Part shown: positions 35,007 through 41,505 of the stretch, one piece after another
Position numbering within the stretch: the stretch's first letter is position 1
How the letters are laid out: each line of letters begins with the position of its first letter
Source: Candidatus Omnitrophota bacterium
GTDB lineage: Bacteria; Omnitrophota; Gorgyraeia; Gygaellales; Profunditerraquicolaceae
Length of the DNA: 41,505 bases
Direction: 5' to 3'
Assembly (NCBI GenBank): GCA_016208765.1
Contig: JACQXK010000069.1
Coordinates: forward strand, 1 to 41,505
The notes under the pieces: generated by a model
Told to the model about the DNA's origin: nothing
Database searches by the model: none
The model's input: the letters and a program-made list of their open reading frames with translations, nothing else
Made by a program: the position numbers and the translations under genes

Positions 35007-36040
35007 AAGATTTCAGCGGTTTAGCGACGGGAATCGGCAGCCTTCCGCATAAAGATGCGGATAGCGCCCTTGATTTAATTTTTAAATATGTCCCTGAAAT
35101 ACCTTTTTGGCCGCAGCTTCCAAAGCGCGATCATCGTGAAGGAATGGTGCAGCAGTTTAGTGAGCACATGCCTTTTTTACGCTTAAAAGGCAGTGATGTT
35201 GCCTATCTAACCAAAGGTATCCCTGAAGGCGAATTGGAAACTTTTTATGAGCGCATCATTGAGGCAGATACTGATTATTTTCAGATAAGCGAAGATTATT
35301 CTAAGGGAATAAGAGCCTTTATCCAGAGATTAGAGAAGGCGGATCTTTCAAAAATCAGTTTTTTAAAATGTAATATTACCGGCCCCTTTACATTTGCCGC
35401 CAGTTTTAAGGACGAAAAGGGGGTTTCCCTTTTGCACGATGCGGTTTTTCTGCAGGCGTGCCTAAAAGGCTTGGCAATGAAAGCCATTTGGCAAATTAAG
35501 CTGTTGCGTAGATTCGCAAAGAAACTAATTGTTTTTATTGATGAGCCGTATTTGGGCTGTTTTGGTTCTGCTTATACTCCGCTAAATCGCCCGGAAGTTA
35601 TCGCAGGGTTAAGCGAAATGGCCTCTGACATAAAAGCCGGCGATGTTTTGCTGGGTGTGCATTGCTGCGGAAACACTGATTGGTCTATTTTTACTGATAC
35701 GCCGGGAATTGATATTATTAATTTTGATGCCTATGGATATCTGGATAAGGTCGTGCTTTATGCTGATAATCTTAAAGGTTTCTTAAAACGCGGCGGTATT
35801 CTTTGCTGGGGAGTGGCGCCTACAGACGCTTTTGACGGTTCGCAAACCCCTGAAATGCTGGTTGCAAAAATAAGCGAGGGGATAAATATCCTTGCTAAAA
35901 AAGGTATAGACAGGGATTTGTTGTCGGAGAACCTTTTGATCAGCCCTGCCTGCGGTTTGGGAAGCCTGGATTTAGAAAAAGCAGAGGGGATACTCAGGCT
36001 TCTTTCAGAAACTTCATTCCTGCTGCGGAAAATAAGTTAA
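35003..36040 (+). CDS. Core MetE-like (cobalamin-independent methionine synthase C-domain) protein
   Basis: A 345-residue UROD/MetE-like barrel. Start at ATG 35003, overlapping the previous stop. GIGSLPH at residues 10-16 resembles the start of the MetE catalytic domain (IGSFP). The zinc ligands of MetE have clear matches: HxC at 220-222 (HCCG) and the late cysteine at 317 in SPACGLGSL; the middle glutamate is replaced, with Asp242 (INFDAYGY) the nearest candidate. The N-terminal folate-binding half of MetE is absent, as in core methionine synthases that take methyl groups from corrinoid proteins. Methionine synthesis is thus plausible but not proven. Confidence 0.75.
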   Translation: MKDFSGLATGIGSLPHKDADSALDLIFKYVPEIPFWPQLPKRDHREGMVQQFSEHMPFLRLKGSDVAYLTKGIPEGELETFYERIIEADTDYFQISEDYSKGIRAFIQRLEKADLSKISFLKCNITGPFTFAASFKDEKGVSLLHDAVFLQACLKGLAMKAIWQIKLLRRFAKKLIVFIDEPYLGCFGSAYTPLNRPEVIAGLSEMASDIKAGDVLLGVHCCGNTDWSIFTDTPGIDIINFDAYGYLDKVVLYADNLKGFLKRGGILCWGVAPTDAFDGSQTPEMLVAKISEGINILAKKGIDRDLLSENLLISPACGLGSLDLEKAEGILRLLSETSFLLRKIS

Positions 36041-36052
36041 AAAATAAATTGT

Positions 36053-36081
36053 TTGACAAATATTGTGAATAGTTATATAAT
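36053..36081 (+). promoter_or_regulatory. Consensus sigma70 promoter of the por operon
   Basis: TTGACA (36053-36058), a 17-nt spacer and TATAAT (36076-36081) match the ideal promoter exactly. Transcription would start near 36088, with a leader of about 23 nt holding GAGGAG before the porG ATG. It predicts high expression. Confidence 0.85.
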
Positions 36082-36110
36082 CCCTGAGTTTCGTTAAATA
36101 GAGGAGCAAG

Positions 36111-36656
36111 ATGAAAGAGATACGTATTCATGCCCGCGCCGGACAAGGCGCAATTACAACTGCGTCATTATTAGGTTACGCCTATTTTCTAAAAGGGGCA
36201 TATCCTTATGCTTTCCCAAGTTTTGGAGCCGCAAGAATGGGCGCTCCGATGAACGCCTTTATGCGCGTTGATTCAAAACCAGTGCGCCTGAGAAGCCAGA
36301 TTTATGAACCTGATTATGTCTTGATTATGGATGCTACTTTAATGCGTGGTTTTAATTGTTTTGCTGGTTTAAAAGAGGCTGGAATTGCTATAATTAACGC
36401 AAAAGAAGACATTGAAATACCCAAGGTAAATGCCCGGCAGAGAGCGATTGCCCTGCCGGCAAACGAAATTGCTATGAAGGCATTTGGACGGCCCTTAGGA
36501 AATACCGCTTTGTTAGGTGCTTATGTTGCAGCAACAGGCGAGTTTGATTTAGACACTCTTTATAAAGCAATTAAGCACAGGTTTAGCGGTAAAGCAGCAG
36601 AGGGTAATATTGAAGCAGCAAAGCAAGGTTATGAGTTTGTCAAGAAACTCAAGTAA
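36111..36656 (+). CDS. porG: 2-oxoacid:ferredoxin oxidoreductase gamma subunit
   Basis: The gamma subunit (181 residues) of a four-subunit 2-oxoacid:ferredoxin oxidoreductase, most likely for pyruvate. It opens with IRIHARAGQGAITTASLLGYA and contains the SFGAARMGAPMNAFMRV segment typical of the family. It is first in a G-D-A-B operon with a strong promoter. A GAGGAG site precedes the ATG. Confidence 0.94.
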   Translation: MKEIRIHARAGQGAITTASLLGYAYFLKGAYPYAFPSFGAARMGAPMNAFMRVDSKPVRLRSQIYEPDYVLIMDATLMRGFNCFAGLKEAGIAIINAKEDIEIPKVNARQRAIALPANEIAMKAFGRPLGNTALLGAYVAATGEFDLDTLYKAIKHRFSGKAAEGNIEAAKQGYEFVKKLK

Positions 36657-36671
36657 TATATAGGAGAGAAA

Positions 36672-36935
36672 ATGTTTGGCCCGTTAATTTCCAAGCCCGG
36701 AACAAGCAAAAGGAATAAAACCGGTTCCTGGCGCACCGAATCAAAACCAAAGTTCCTGCATAAAAATTGTATTGCCTGTAAGATGTGCGTTACTGTCTGC
36801 CCGGAGGCATGTATTACCGGTGACCAGAAAAATACTTTTATTTGTGATTATTCTTATTGCAAGGGCTGTGGCATGTGCGCAGTGATTTGTCCTAAACAAG
36901 ATATTGTAATGATCCCTGAGGATTCAAAGGAATAG
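36672..36935 (+). CDS. porD: 2-oxoacid:ferredoxin oxidoreductase delta subunit (2[4Fe-4S])
   Basis: An 87-residue ferredoxin-like subunit. Two cluster motifs are seen: CIACKMCVTVCPEAC and CKGCGMCAVICP, with another cysteine in ICDYSYC. It carries electrons from the diphosphate-cofactor subunit to soluble ferredoxin. It lies between porG and porA with spacings of 15 and 2 bp. Confidence 0.93.
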   Translation: MFGPLISKPGTSKRNKTGSWRTESKPKFLHKNCIACKMCVTVCPEACITGDQKNTFICDYSYCKGCGMCAVICPKQDIVMIPEDSKE

Positions 36936-36937
36936 TT

Positions 36938-38119
36938 ATGAAAGAATTTTTAGAAGGTTCTTTAGCAGTTGCAGAAATTGTAAAACGTTGTAAACCCGGA
37001 GTAATTTCCGCCTATCCAATCACTCCCCAAACTCACATTGTAGAAGAGTTGGCTAATTTTGTGGCTAATGGAGAATTAGGCTCGCAGGTAGTAAATGTTG
37101 AATCAGAGCATTCTGCTGCTTCAGTTGTGTTGGGTGCATCTGCTACAGGTGTGCGCGCATACACAGCGACCAGCTCACAGGGTCTGTTTTATATGCAAGA
37201 GGTTGTTTTTAATATTGCCGGGATGCGCCTTCCGGTGGTAATGACCTGCGCAAACCGCGCGATTTCAGCGCCGATTAATATCTGGAATGACCAGCAGGAT
37301 TCAGTCTCGTTGCGAGACAGCGGGTGGATGCAGTTGTTTGCCGAAGACCTGCAGGAAACAGTGGATCTGCATTTAATGGCGTTTCGCCTTGCTGAAGATA
37401 AATCAATGATGGTTCCGGTGATGGTATGTATGGACGGATTTTCTTTGACCCACGGCATTGAAACTGTGGATATACCTACGCAGGAACAAGTAGATAAATT
37501 TCTCCCTGCTTACAAACCTTTATATAAACTTGATGTTGAAAATCCTATGACTTTGGGGCCGTTGGTTGATCCTGAGTATTACATGGAGGCCCGTTATGCC
37601 TTGCAGCAAACGCTTAACAGCGCTCTTAATTTAATTCCAAAGGTTACCGGAGAGTTTGCAAAGGTTACCGGCCGCAAATACAACGGTTTAGTTGAAGGTT
37701 ATCATTTAGACGACGCGGAAAAAGTAATTGTTGCAATGGGTTCTGTTTGCGGCACAGCCAAAGAAGTAATTGATGAATTTCGCGCCAAGGGCAAAAAGAT
37801 AGGTTTGTTAAAAGTTGTTTCTTACAGGCCGTTTCCTGTGCAGCAGATTTATGAGGCATTAAAAGATGTTCCTAAAGTTGCGGTATTAGACAGGGCATTG
37901 TCTTTGGGCTCTTATGCTCCGCTTGCGTCTGAAATCAAGGCAGTGTTTTTTGGTAAGAAAAAACAACCTAAGGTAATCAGCAGTTTTATCGTCGGCTTAG
38001 GCGGGCGCGATATTACAAAAGGTTCTATCAGGGAGATGCTGCGTTTGTTGACAACAAAAGAGTTAAATTGCGAATTTATTGATTTAAAACCAGAACTGGT
38101 AAAGGAACAATATGAGTAA
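36938..38119 (+). CDS. porA: 2-oxoacid:ferredoxin oxidoreductase alpha subunit
   Basis: The alpha subunit (393 residues) has the pyrimidine-binding domain (SAYPITPQTHIVEELANF, ESEHSAASVVLGASATG, ATSSQGLFYMQE) followed by the transketolase C-like domain (KVIVAMGSVCGTAKEVID, VSYRPFP). The YPITPQT segment is typical of pyruvate and ketoisovalerate types. Its 3' end overlaps porB by 8 bases. Confidence 0.95.
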   Translation: MKEFLEGSLAVAEIVKRCKPGVISAYPITPQTHIVEELANFVANGELGSQVVNVESEHSAASVVLGASATGVRAYTATSSQGLFYMQEVVFNIAGMRLPVVMTCANRAISAPINIWNDQQDSVSLRDSGWMQLFAEDLQETVDLHLMAFRLAEDKSMMVPVMVCMDGFSLTHGIETVDIPTQEQVDKFLPAYKPLYKLDVENPMTLGPLVDPEYYMEARYALQQTLNSALNLIPKVTGEFAKVTGRKYNGLVEGYHLDDAEKVIVAMGSVCGTAKEVIDEFRAKGKKIGLLKVVSYRPFPVQQIYEALKDVPKVAVLDRALSLGSYAPLASEIKAVFFGKKKQPKVISSFIVGLGGRDITKGSIREMLRLLTTKELNCEFIDLKPELVKEQYE

Positions 38120-38999
38120 ACATTTATTTACTAGCGGGCATACAGCTTGTTCAGGATGCGGGCAGTCTATGGCGGCGCGTTTGGTGATTGATACCGCCGG
38201 GCCGAATACAATAGTTGCAAATAATACAGGTTGCCTTGAAGTTTTTTCAACCAAATATCCTGAATCATGCTGGGAAGTCCCTTTTGTCCATTCCTTATTT
38301 GAGAATTGTGCGGCTGTTGCCTCGGGTGTTGAGGCGGCATTAAAATATTTGGGAACAAAAGATAAAATTAACGTGATTGCGCAAGGAGGCGACGGAGGCA
38401 CTGCTGATATCGGCTTGCAGGCTCTTTCCGGGATGCTTGAACGCGGGCACGACATACTCTATGTGTGTTATGATAATGAAGCATATATGAATACCGGAGT
38501 GCAGAGAAGCGGGTTGACTCCGTTTGATACCAACACTTCCACTACTCCTGTTGGAGCAAGATCTACTGGAAACATCCGTCCTAAAAAACTTTTGCCTGAG
38601 ATTGCTAATGCGCATGCCATAGCTTATGTGGCTACTGCTTCAGTGGCTTTTCCGATGGATGTCCAAAGAAAAGTTAAGAAAGCTATTTCTTTAAAAGGAG
38701 CAAAATATATTCAGATACATGTGCCTTGCCCATTAGGCTGGAGGCACGAACCGCATCTGACTGTTGAAGTTGCAAAGATTGCCGTAGAAACAGGATTATA
38801 TCCTTTGTTTGAATACGAAAACGGCATATTAGTTGCCAAAAGGCAAATAAAGCCACGCCCGGTTGAGGAATACCTTAAAGTCCAGGGCAGGTTTAAACAT
38901 CTGCTTAATAATCCTGAAGAAATTCAGAAGATCCAGGAAATTGCAGATGCGAATATAAAGAAATACGGCCTTAAGCAAGAAGTTGTAGCGGCAAGTTAA
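38112..38999 (+). CDS. porB: 2-oxoacid:ferredoxin oxidoreductase beta subunit
   Basis: The beta subunit (295 residues) holds thiamine diphosphate (GDGGTADIGLQALSG and the following YDNEAYMNTG) and a [4Fe-4S] cluster from HTACSGCGQ plus later cysteines (NNTGCLE, VPCPLGW). The QRSGLTPF and TTPVGA segments match pyruvate oxidoreductases. It would produce acetyl-CoA, CO2 and reduced ferredoxin in the cytoplasm. Substrate specificity for pyruvate over other 2-oxoacids is inferred. Confidence 0.94.
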   Translation: MSKHLFTSGHTACSGCGQSMAARLVIDTAGPNTIVANNTGCLEVFSTKYPESCWEVPFVHSLFENCAAVASGVEAALKYLGTKDKINVIAQGGDGGTADIGLQALSGMLERGHDILYVCYDNEAYMNTGVQRSGLTPFDTNTSTTPVGARSTGNIRPKKLLPEIANAHAIAYVATASVAFPMDVQRKVKKAISLKGAKYIQIHVPCPLGWRHEPHLTVEVAKIAVETGLYPLFEYENGILVAKRQIKPRPVEEYLKVQGRFKHLLNNPEEIQKIQEIADANIKKYGLKQEVVAAS

Positions 39000-39013
39000 G
39001 AGGAGGTGTTGTT

Positions 39014-39493
39014 ATGGGAAAACAGGCAAGGGCAATTGTGGATCTAAGCTTAAAAGAACTGGTAAGGGATTTGAATAAGGCATACGCTGATGAATGGCTG
39101 GCATATTATTTGTATTGGTATATGGCTCAGATGGTTTCCGGAAGAGCATATGAAGATATCAAAGAAATGTTAGAGAAGATTGCAAAGGATGAGTTGGAAC
39201 ACGCCACTGAGTTAGCTGACTTAATTGTAAAATTAGGAGATGCGCCTCTGGCTAATCCGATGGAGCTGGAAAAGAATGCCAACAACGCATATTTGATGCC
39301 GCCGAAAAATACTGCCGATATCAACAGGATCATCAGGATTGTGGCAGAAGCAGAGGCAGGGGCAATTGAGGTGTACAGCAAGCTTGCCAAGAAAACATTT
39401 GGTAAGGATCATGTTACCTATCAGTTGGTAACGCATATTCTTTCCGAAGAGGTTGATCACGAAGAGATATTTGAGAATTTGTTAGAAAGATAA
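39014..39493 (+). CDS. Ferritin-like diiron protein
   Basis: A 159-residue four-helix protein with a complete diiron set: Glu27 (ADEW), the first ExxH at 60-63 (ELEH), a third-helix glutamate in VAEAEAGAIEVY and a second ExxH in EEVDHEE. It resembles the bacterioferritin/Dps-like ferritin group; no heme-ligand methionine was identified. It could store iron or remove peroxide. It follows porB by 14 bp with AGGAGG upstream, so it is probably cotranscribed with the oxygen-sensitive oxidoreductase. Confidence 0.82.
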   Translation: MGKQARAIVDLSLKELVRDLNKAYADEWLAYYLYWYMAQMVSGRAYEDIKEMLEKIAKDELEHATELADLIVKLGDAPLANPMELEKNANNAYLMPPKNTADINRIIRIVAEAEAGAIEVYSKLAKKTFGKDHVTYQLVTHILSEEVDHEEIFENLLER

Positions 39494-39522
39494 TTAGAAC
39501 AATTTTTTATGGAGGATAGCAA

Positions 39523-39705
39523 ATGTCAAAGGTAACAGTTGATGCTGCAACATGCGTAGGATGCGGTTTATGTGAACAGGCTTGCCCGGAAGTTTTTGAA
39601 ATTCAGGGCGATGGTATTGCCCATGTAAAAGCCCAGGTTTGTGCGACTTGTAATCTGCAGGAAGTTGCCGAGCAGTGCCCGGTAAATGCAATTAAAGTAA
39701 GTTAA
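39523..39705 (+). CDS. Ferredoxin, single [4Fe-4S] type
   Basis: A 60-residue ferredoxin of the Thermotoga type. Cys11, Cys14 and Cys17 plus Cys55 (EQCPVNAI) would bind one [4Fe-4S] cluster. Cys21 and a cysteine of the CATC pair (43, 46) sit where the relatives form a disulfide. It is probably the soluble electron acceptor of the upstream oxidoreductase. GGAGGAT precedes the ATG and a strong terminator follows. Confidence 0.93.
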   Translation: MSKVTVDAATCVGCGLCEQACPEVFEIQGDGIAHVKAQVCATCNLQEVAEQCPVNAIKVS

Positions 39706-39717
39706 TTAATAAAAAAT

Positions 39718-39753
39718 AAGAGCCGTTTCTATTTATTAGAAACGGCTCTTTTA
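39718..39753 (+). terminator. Strong, likely bidirectional terminator
   Basis: A perfect 14-bp stem (39718-39731 with 39737-39750) around a 5-nt loop is followed by TTTTAT on the plus strand and, read the other way, by a T-rich stretch from the AATAAAAAATAA side. It ends the por operon and may also stop the converging minus-strand gene. Confidence 0.9.
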
Positions 39754-39789
39754 TGTAACCCGAAATCAATATTTGCAAATTCCGGGTTT

Positions 39790-39827
39790 AAGCGCAAATT
39801 GCTTAACGCATTTGCGCTTTTTGTTTT
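39790..39827 (+). terminator. Back-up terminator overlapping the opposing gene's stop
   Basis: AAGCGCAAAT (39790-39799) pairs perfectly with ATTTGCGCTT (39810-39819) around a 10-nt loop, followed by TTTGTTTT. It lies across the stop codon and last codons of the minus-strand foldase gene. A third imperfect stem, AACCCGAAAT with ATTCCGGGTT, lies just before it, near 39757-39788. Confidence 0.6.
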
Positions 39828-41218
39828 AATTCTGCGGTAAATTTTACAAAACTCTCTTGTTGTTTTTGGGCAAGGATCTTTTTGCCAAATTCAGTTTTTT
39901 CGCTCGCGAACTTCTTTTCATCAATCGGGGTTTTGGATTTTGTTTTGATAATATAATATCCGGAAGGCATGCTGATTACGGGGCTGAATTCATTTTCCTT
40001 AAGTTTCTGCGCAGCAGCCCAGAAATTATCCGAAGCGCCGATCCCTTCTATATAGCTTCCGAATTTAAAGGGGCTTGTAGAGTCGGTTTTTAAAGAAAAT
40101 TCTTTGGCAAGTTTTGTAAAATCAATTGTTTTGGGGTTTATTTTAAAATCAGACTGCATTTTTGTAAGGCAAGCTTCAATTTTCTCTTTGGCAATCTTTG
40201 CCGACTCTGTTTTTATCATGGCTTCTTTTACTTTATCTTTCGCCTGGGCAAACTCGGGAATGTAGGGTTCTCTTCTTTCTATAAGGCCCACGATATAGAA
40301 TTTCTTGTCAATATTTAACGGCTCAGAAAACTGCCCGGGTTTTAGTTTTGTCATTATTAATTCAAGGATCTCCGGCGACCAGCCAATCCCGGGTATGGGG
40401 TCAGACTGAGCGAATAAACCGGTTTTGTTAAAGTCTGCCCCTGTATCTTTTGCAGCAAGCTCAAGCTTCTTTTTTTTGGGCAATAGATTAGCAGCTTCCT
40501 TAATTTTAGCTTCAGAATCGGAGACGGCATATTCAAGGTTAAAAGACAATGGTTGTTTAAATTGCACAGAATTATTCTCAAAATATTCCCTCATTTCTTT
40601 TTCTTGCGGGTATATTCCTTTGGTAAAATCCGCAGGCAAGGCTGCAAGATAGGTGAGGCTGATCTCTTCGTTTAGTTTCTGGTACTCTTTTCTTATATCT
40701 TCATCTGTTACTTTTATATTTTCTGTGATTTGGTTGTAGAGCTTGGAGATGGTAATGTTCTGACGGATTTGTTCTTCAAATGCTCTTGGTTGCATGCGTA
40801 AAAAATAACGCAGGGTTTCTGAATAAAAACGGTTGTCAAAACGGCCCTTCTTTTGGAATATCGGCACGCTGCGAATAAGCTCAATTACCTCTTTGTCGCT
40901 CACTTTTATTTTTCTACGCTTGGCTTCGTAAAGAAGCACTAATCTGTCCCAGGCCAGGTTTTCTAAATCAAGGTACTGGCGCAGTTCTGAGAAATTATCC
41001 CCAAACTGCAGTTGTGCCTGTGCCCTGACAGCATTGTAAGCGTCGCGGTATTCAAGAAGAGAGACGTTTTTGCCAAATATTTTACCTGCTGTGCCCATTT
41101 CCTTTTTATCGCGGACAAGGCTTCCTGCGCCCCAGAAGACAAATGCCGGAACAATGAGTAAAGCCAGGACAATCCATACTTTTCTTGCGGTTTTTTTGTT
41201 GCGTAAGATTTTTAACAT
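39803..41218 (-). CDS. SurA/PpiD-like periplasmic peptidyl-prolyl isomerase
   Basis: A 471-residue protein with one N-terminal membrane helix (residues 14-33, after a basic start MLKILRNKKTARK), a SurA_N-like helical chaperone domain (to about residue 190) and two parvulin-type regions, one near 195-320 and one near 365-435 with KFGSYIEGIGASDNFW and SMPSGYYIIKTKSK. The arrangement matches inner-membrane-anchored PpiD/SurA-type folding factors of outer-membrane proteins. AGGAGA precedes the ATG. It is transcribed against the por operon. Confidence 0.82.
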   Translation of the reverse strand: MLKILRNKKTARKVWIVLALLIVPAFVFWGAGSLVRDKKEMGTAGKIFGKNVSLLEYRDAYNAVRAQAQLQFGDNFSELRQYLDLENLAWDRLVLLYEAKRRKIKVSDKEVIELIRSVPIFQKKGRFDNRFYSETLRYFLRMQPRAFEEQIRQNITISKLYNQITENIKVTDEDIRKEYQKLNEEISLTYLAALPADFTKGIYPQEKEMREYFENNSVQFKQPLSFNLEYAVSDSEAKIKEAANLLPKKKKLELAAKDTGADFNKTGLFAQSDPIPGIGWSPEILELIMTKLKPGQFSEPLNIDKKFYIVGLIERREPYIPEFAQAKDKVKEAMIKTESAKIAKEKIEACLTKMQSDFKINPKTIDFTKLAKEFSLKTDSTSPFKFGSYIEGIGASDNFWAAAQKLKENEFSPVISMPSGYYIIKTKSKTPIDEKKFASEKTEFGKKILAQKQQESFVKFTAELKQKAQMR

Positions 41219-41260
41219 AACATTTTCTCCTGTCTGAGGTTTTGTTTTTATTAATAGCTT

Positions 41261-41288
41261 ATTATAGATTAAATTAGCAATAATTCAA
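41261..41288 (-). promoter_or_regulatory. Promoter of the SurA/PpiD-like gene
   Basis: On the minus strand TTGAAT (41288-41283), a 16-nt spacer and TATAAT (41266-41261). The predicted start near 41254 leaves a leader of about 36 nt with AGGAGA before the ATG. Confidence 0.6.
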
Positions 41289-41323
41289 TTACAAAAATCA
41301 GCAGAAAAATAGGGCCTGTAACC

Positions 41324-41351
41324 TTGAAATTGAGTATAAATATGTTATACT
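41324..41351 (+). promoter_or_regulatory. Extended -10 promoter for a predicted small RNA
   Basis: TTGAAA (41324-41329), a 16-nt spacer and TATACT (41346-41351) preceded by TGT (extended -10). The predicted start lies near 41358. It faces away from the divergent foldase promoter about 60 bp to the left. Confidence 0.6.
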
Positions 41352-41357
41352 TTTAAA

Positions 41358-41454
41358 GTTATTCATATTAATGGGCTCTGGTTATGGAGGTAGCCGGAGC
41401 AGCTTAAGAATTTCTAAGCCGGATTGACTTTAATTGGTCAGCTCGGCTTTTTTT
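41358..41454 (+). ncRNA. Predicted small structured RNA of about 95 nt
   Basis: Between an extended -10 promoter and a T-rich terminator lie three hairpins. First, GCTCTGG/CCGGAGC (41375-41381, 41394-41400) with a 12-nt loop that exposes GGAGG. Second, GCTTA/TAAGC (41402-41406, 41415-41419). Third, the terminator AAGCCG/CGGCTT (41416-41421, 41444-41449) with an inner stem and TTTTTTT. The second and third stems share bases, so they exclude each other. It may be a trans-acting RNA or a riboswitch-like leader of a gene beyond the window. No known family recognised. Confidence 0.5.
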
Positions 41455-41460
41455 ATTTAT

Positions 41461-41495
41461 AGGGACGGTTCTGATTTGCGCTTAAAAGTGTCCCT
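41461..41495. repeat. REP-like hairpin (RAYT/IS200-associated type)
   Basis: AGGGAC (41461-41466) is the reverse complement of GTCCCT (41490-41495). The text GGGACGGTTCT and AAGTGTCCC resembles the small palindromes that accompany REP-associated tyrosine transposases in many bacteria. Only one copy is in view and no transposase gene is present in the window. Confidence 0.4.
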
Positions 41496-41505
41496 TACTA
41501 TTTAA

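Overview
The window is a densely packed chromosomal segment (about 45 protein genes, three tRNAs) from an uncultured, Gram-negative, probably anaerobic and fermentative bacterium. Gram-negative character comes from lipid A genes (lpxB, an MsbA-type flippase), a TlpA-like lipoprotein and a SurA/PpiD-like periplasmic foldase. Anaerobic metabolism is suggested by a four-subunit pyruvate-type ferredoxin oxidoreductase with its ferredoxin. Gene content, moderate GC and style recall the Candidatus Omnitrophota / PVC-like lineages, but that placement is an inference from memory; nothing here proves it.

Layout. 1-4107: tail of an unknown gene, then a minus-strand Gfo/Idh oxidoreductase-lpxB pair divergent from msbA, with two overlapping sigma70-type promoters in a 59-bp gap. 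4161-7588: translation block rpsB-tsf-pyrH-frr, then tRNA-Lys(TTT), tRNA-Leu(TAG), tRNA-Gly(GCC) and a terminator. 7650-18077: sugar and one-carbon block: EIIA(Ntr/Fru)-like protein, YvcK/CofD-like protein, HPr, enzyme I, bifunctional PGI/PMI, sugar nucleotidyltransferase, metK, ahcY, pfkA, class II aldolase. 18108-26115: branched-chain amino acid block ilvD-ilvB-ilvN-ilvC-leuA, running into aroE and a prepilin peptidase through start/stop overlaps. 26126-29095: amylomaltase, a 426-bp non-coding gap with an elaborate nested inverted-repeat architecture, and a TtcA-like tRNA thiolase. 29163-36040: rmuC, DUF167, pgeF, a small orphan, cutA, ccdA, tlpA-like, pncB, ybaB, a PNPOx-fold protein and a core MetE-like protein. 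36053-39753: por operon (G-D-A-B) behind a perfect consensus promoter, followed by a ferritin-like diiron protein and a ferredoxin, ending in a strong terminator. 39803-41218 (minus): SurA/PpiD-like foldase. 41324-41505: a predicted small RNA with promoter and terminator, then a REP-like hairpin.

Together the genes cover glucan and hexose entry into glycolysis (malQ, PGI/PMI, pfkA, fba), pyruvate oxidation to acetyl-CoA with reduced ferredoxin (por), and use of pyruvate for valine, isoleucine and leucine synthesis. The PTS proteins appear without a sugar permease, so they look regulatory. The least explained parts are the nested-helix element at 28050-28366, the predicted small RNA at 41358-41454, the overlapping leaderless promoters at 2255-2313 and the unusual cofactor-site residues in IlvC and PfkA.
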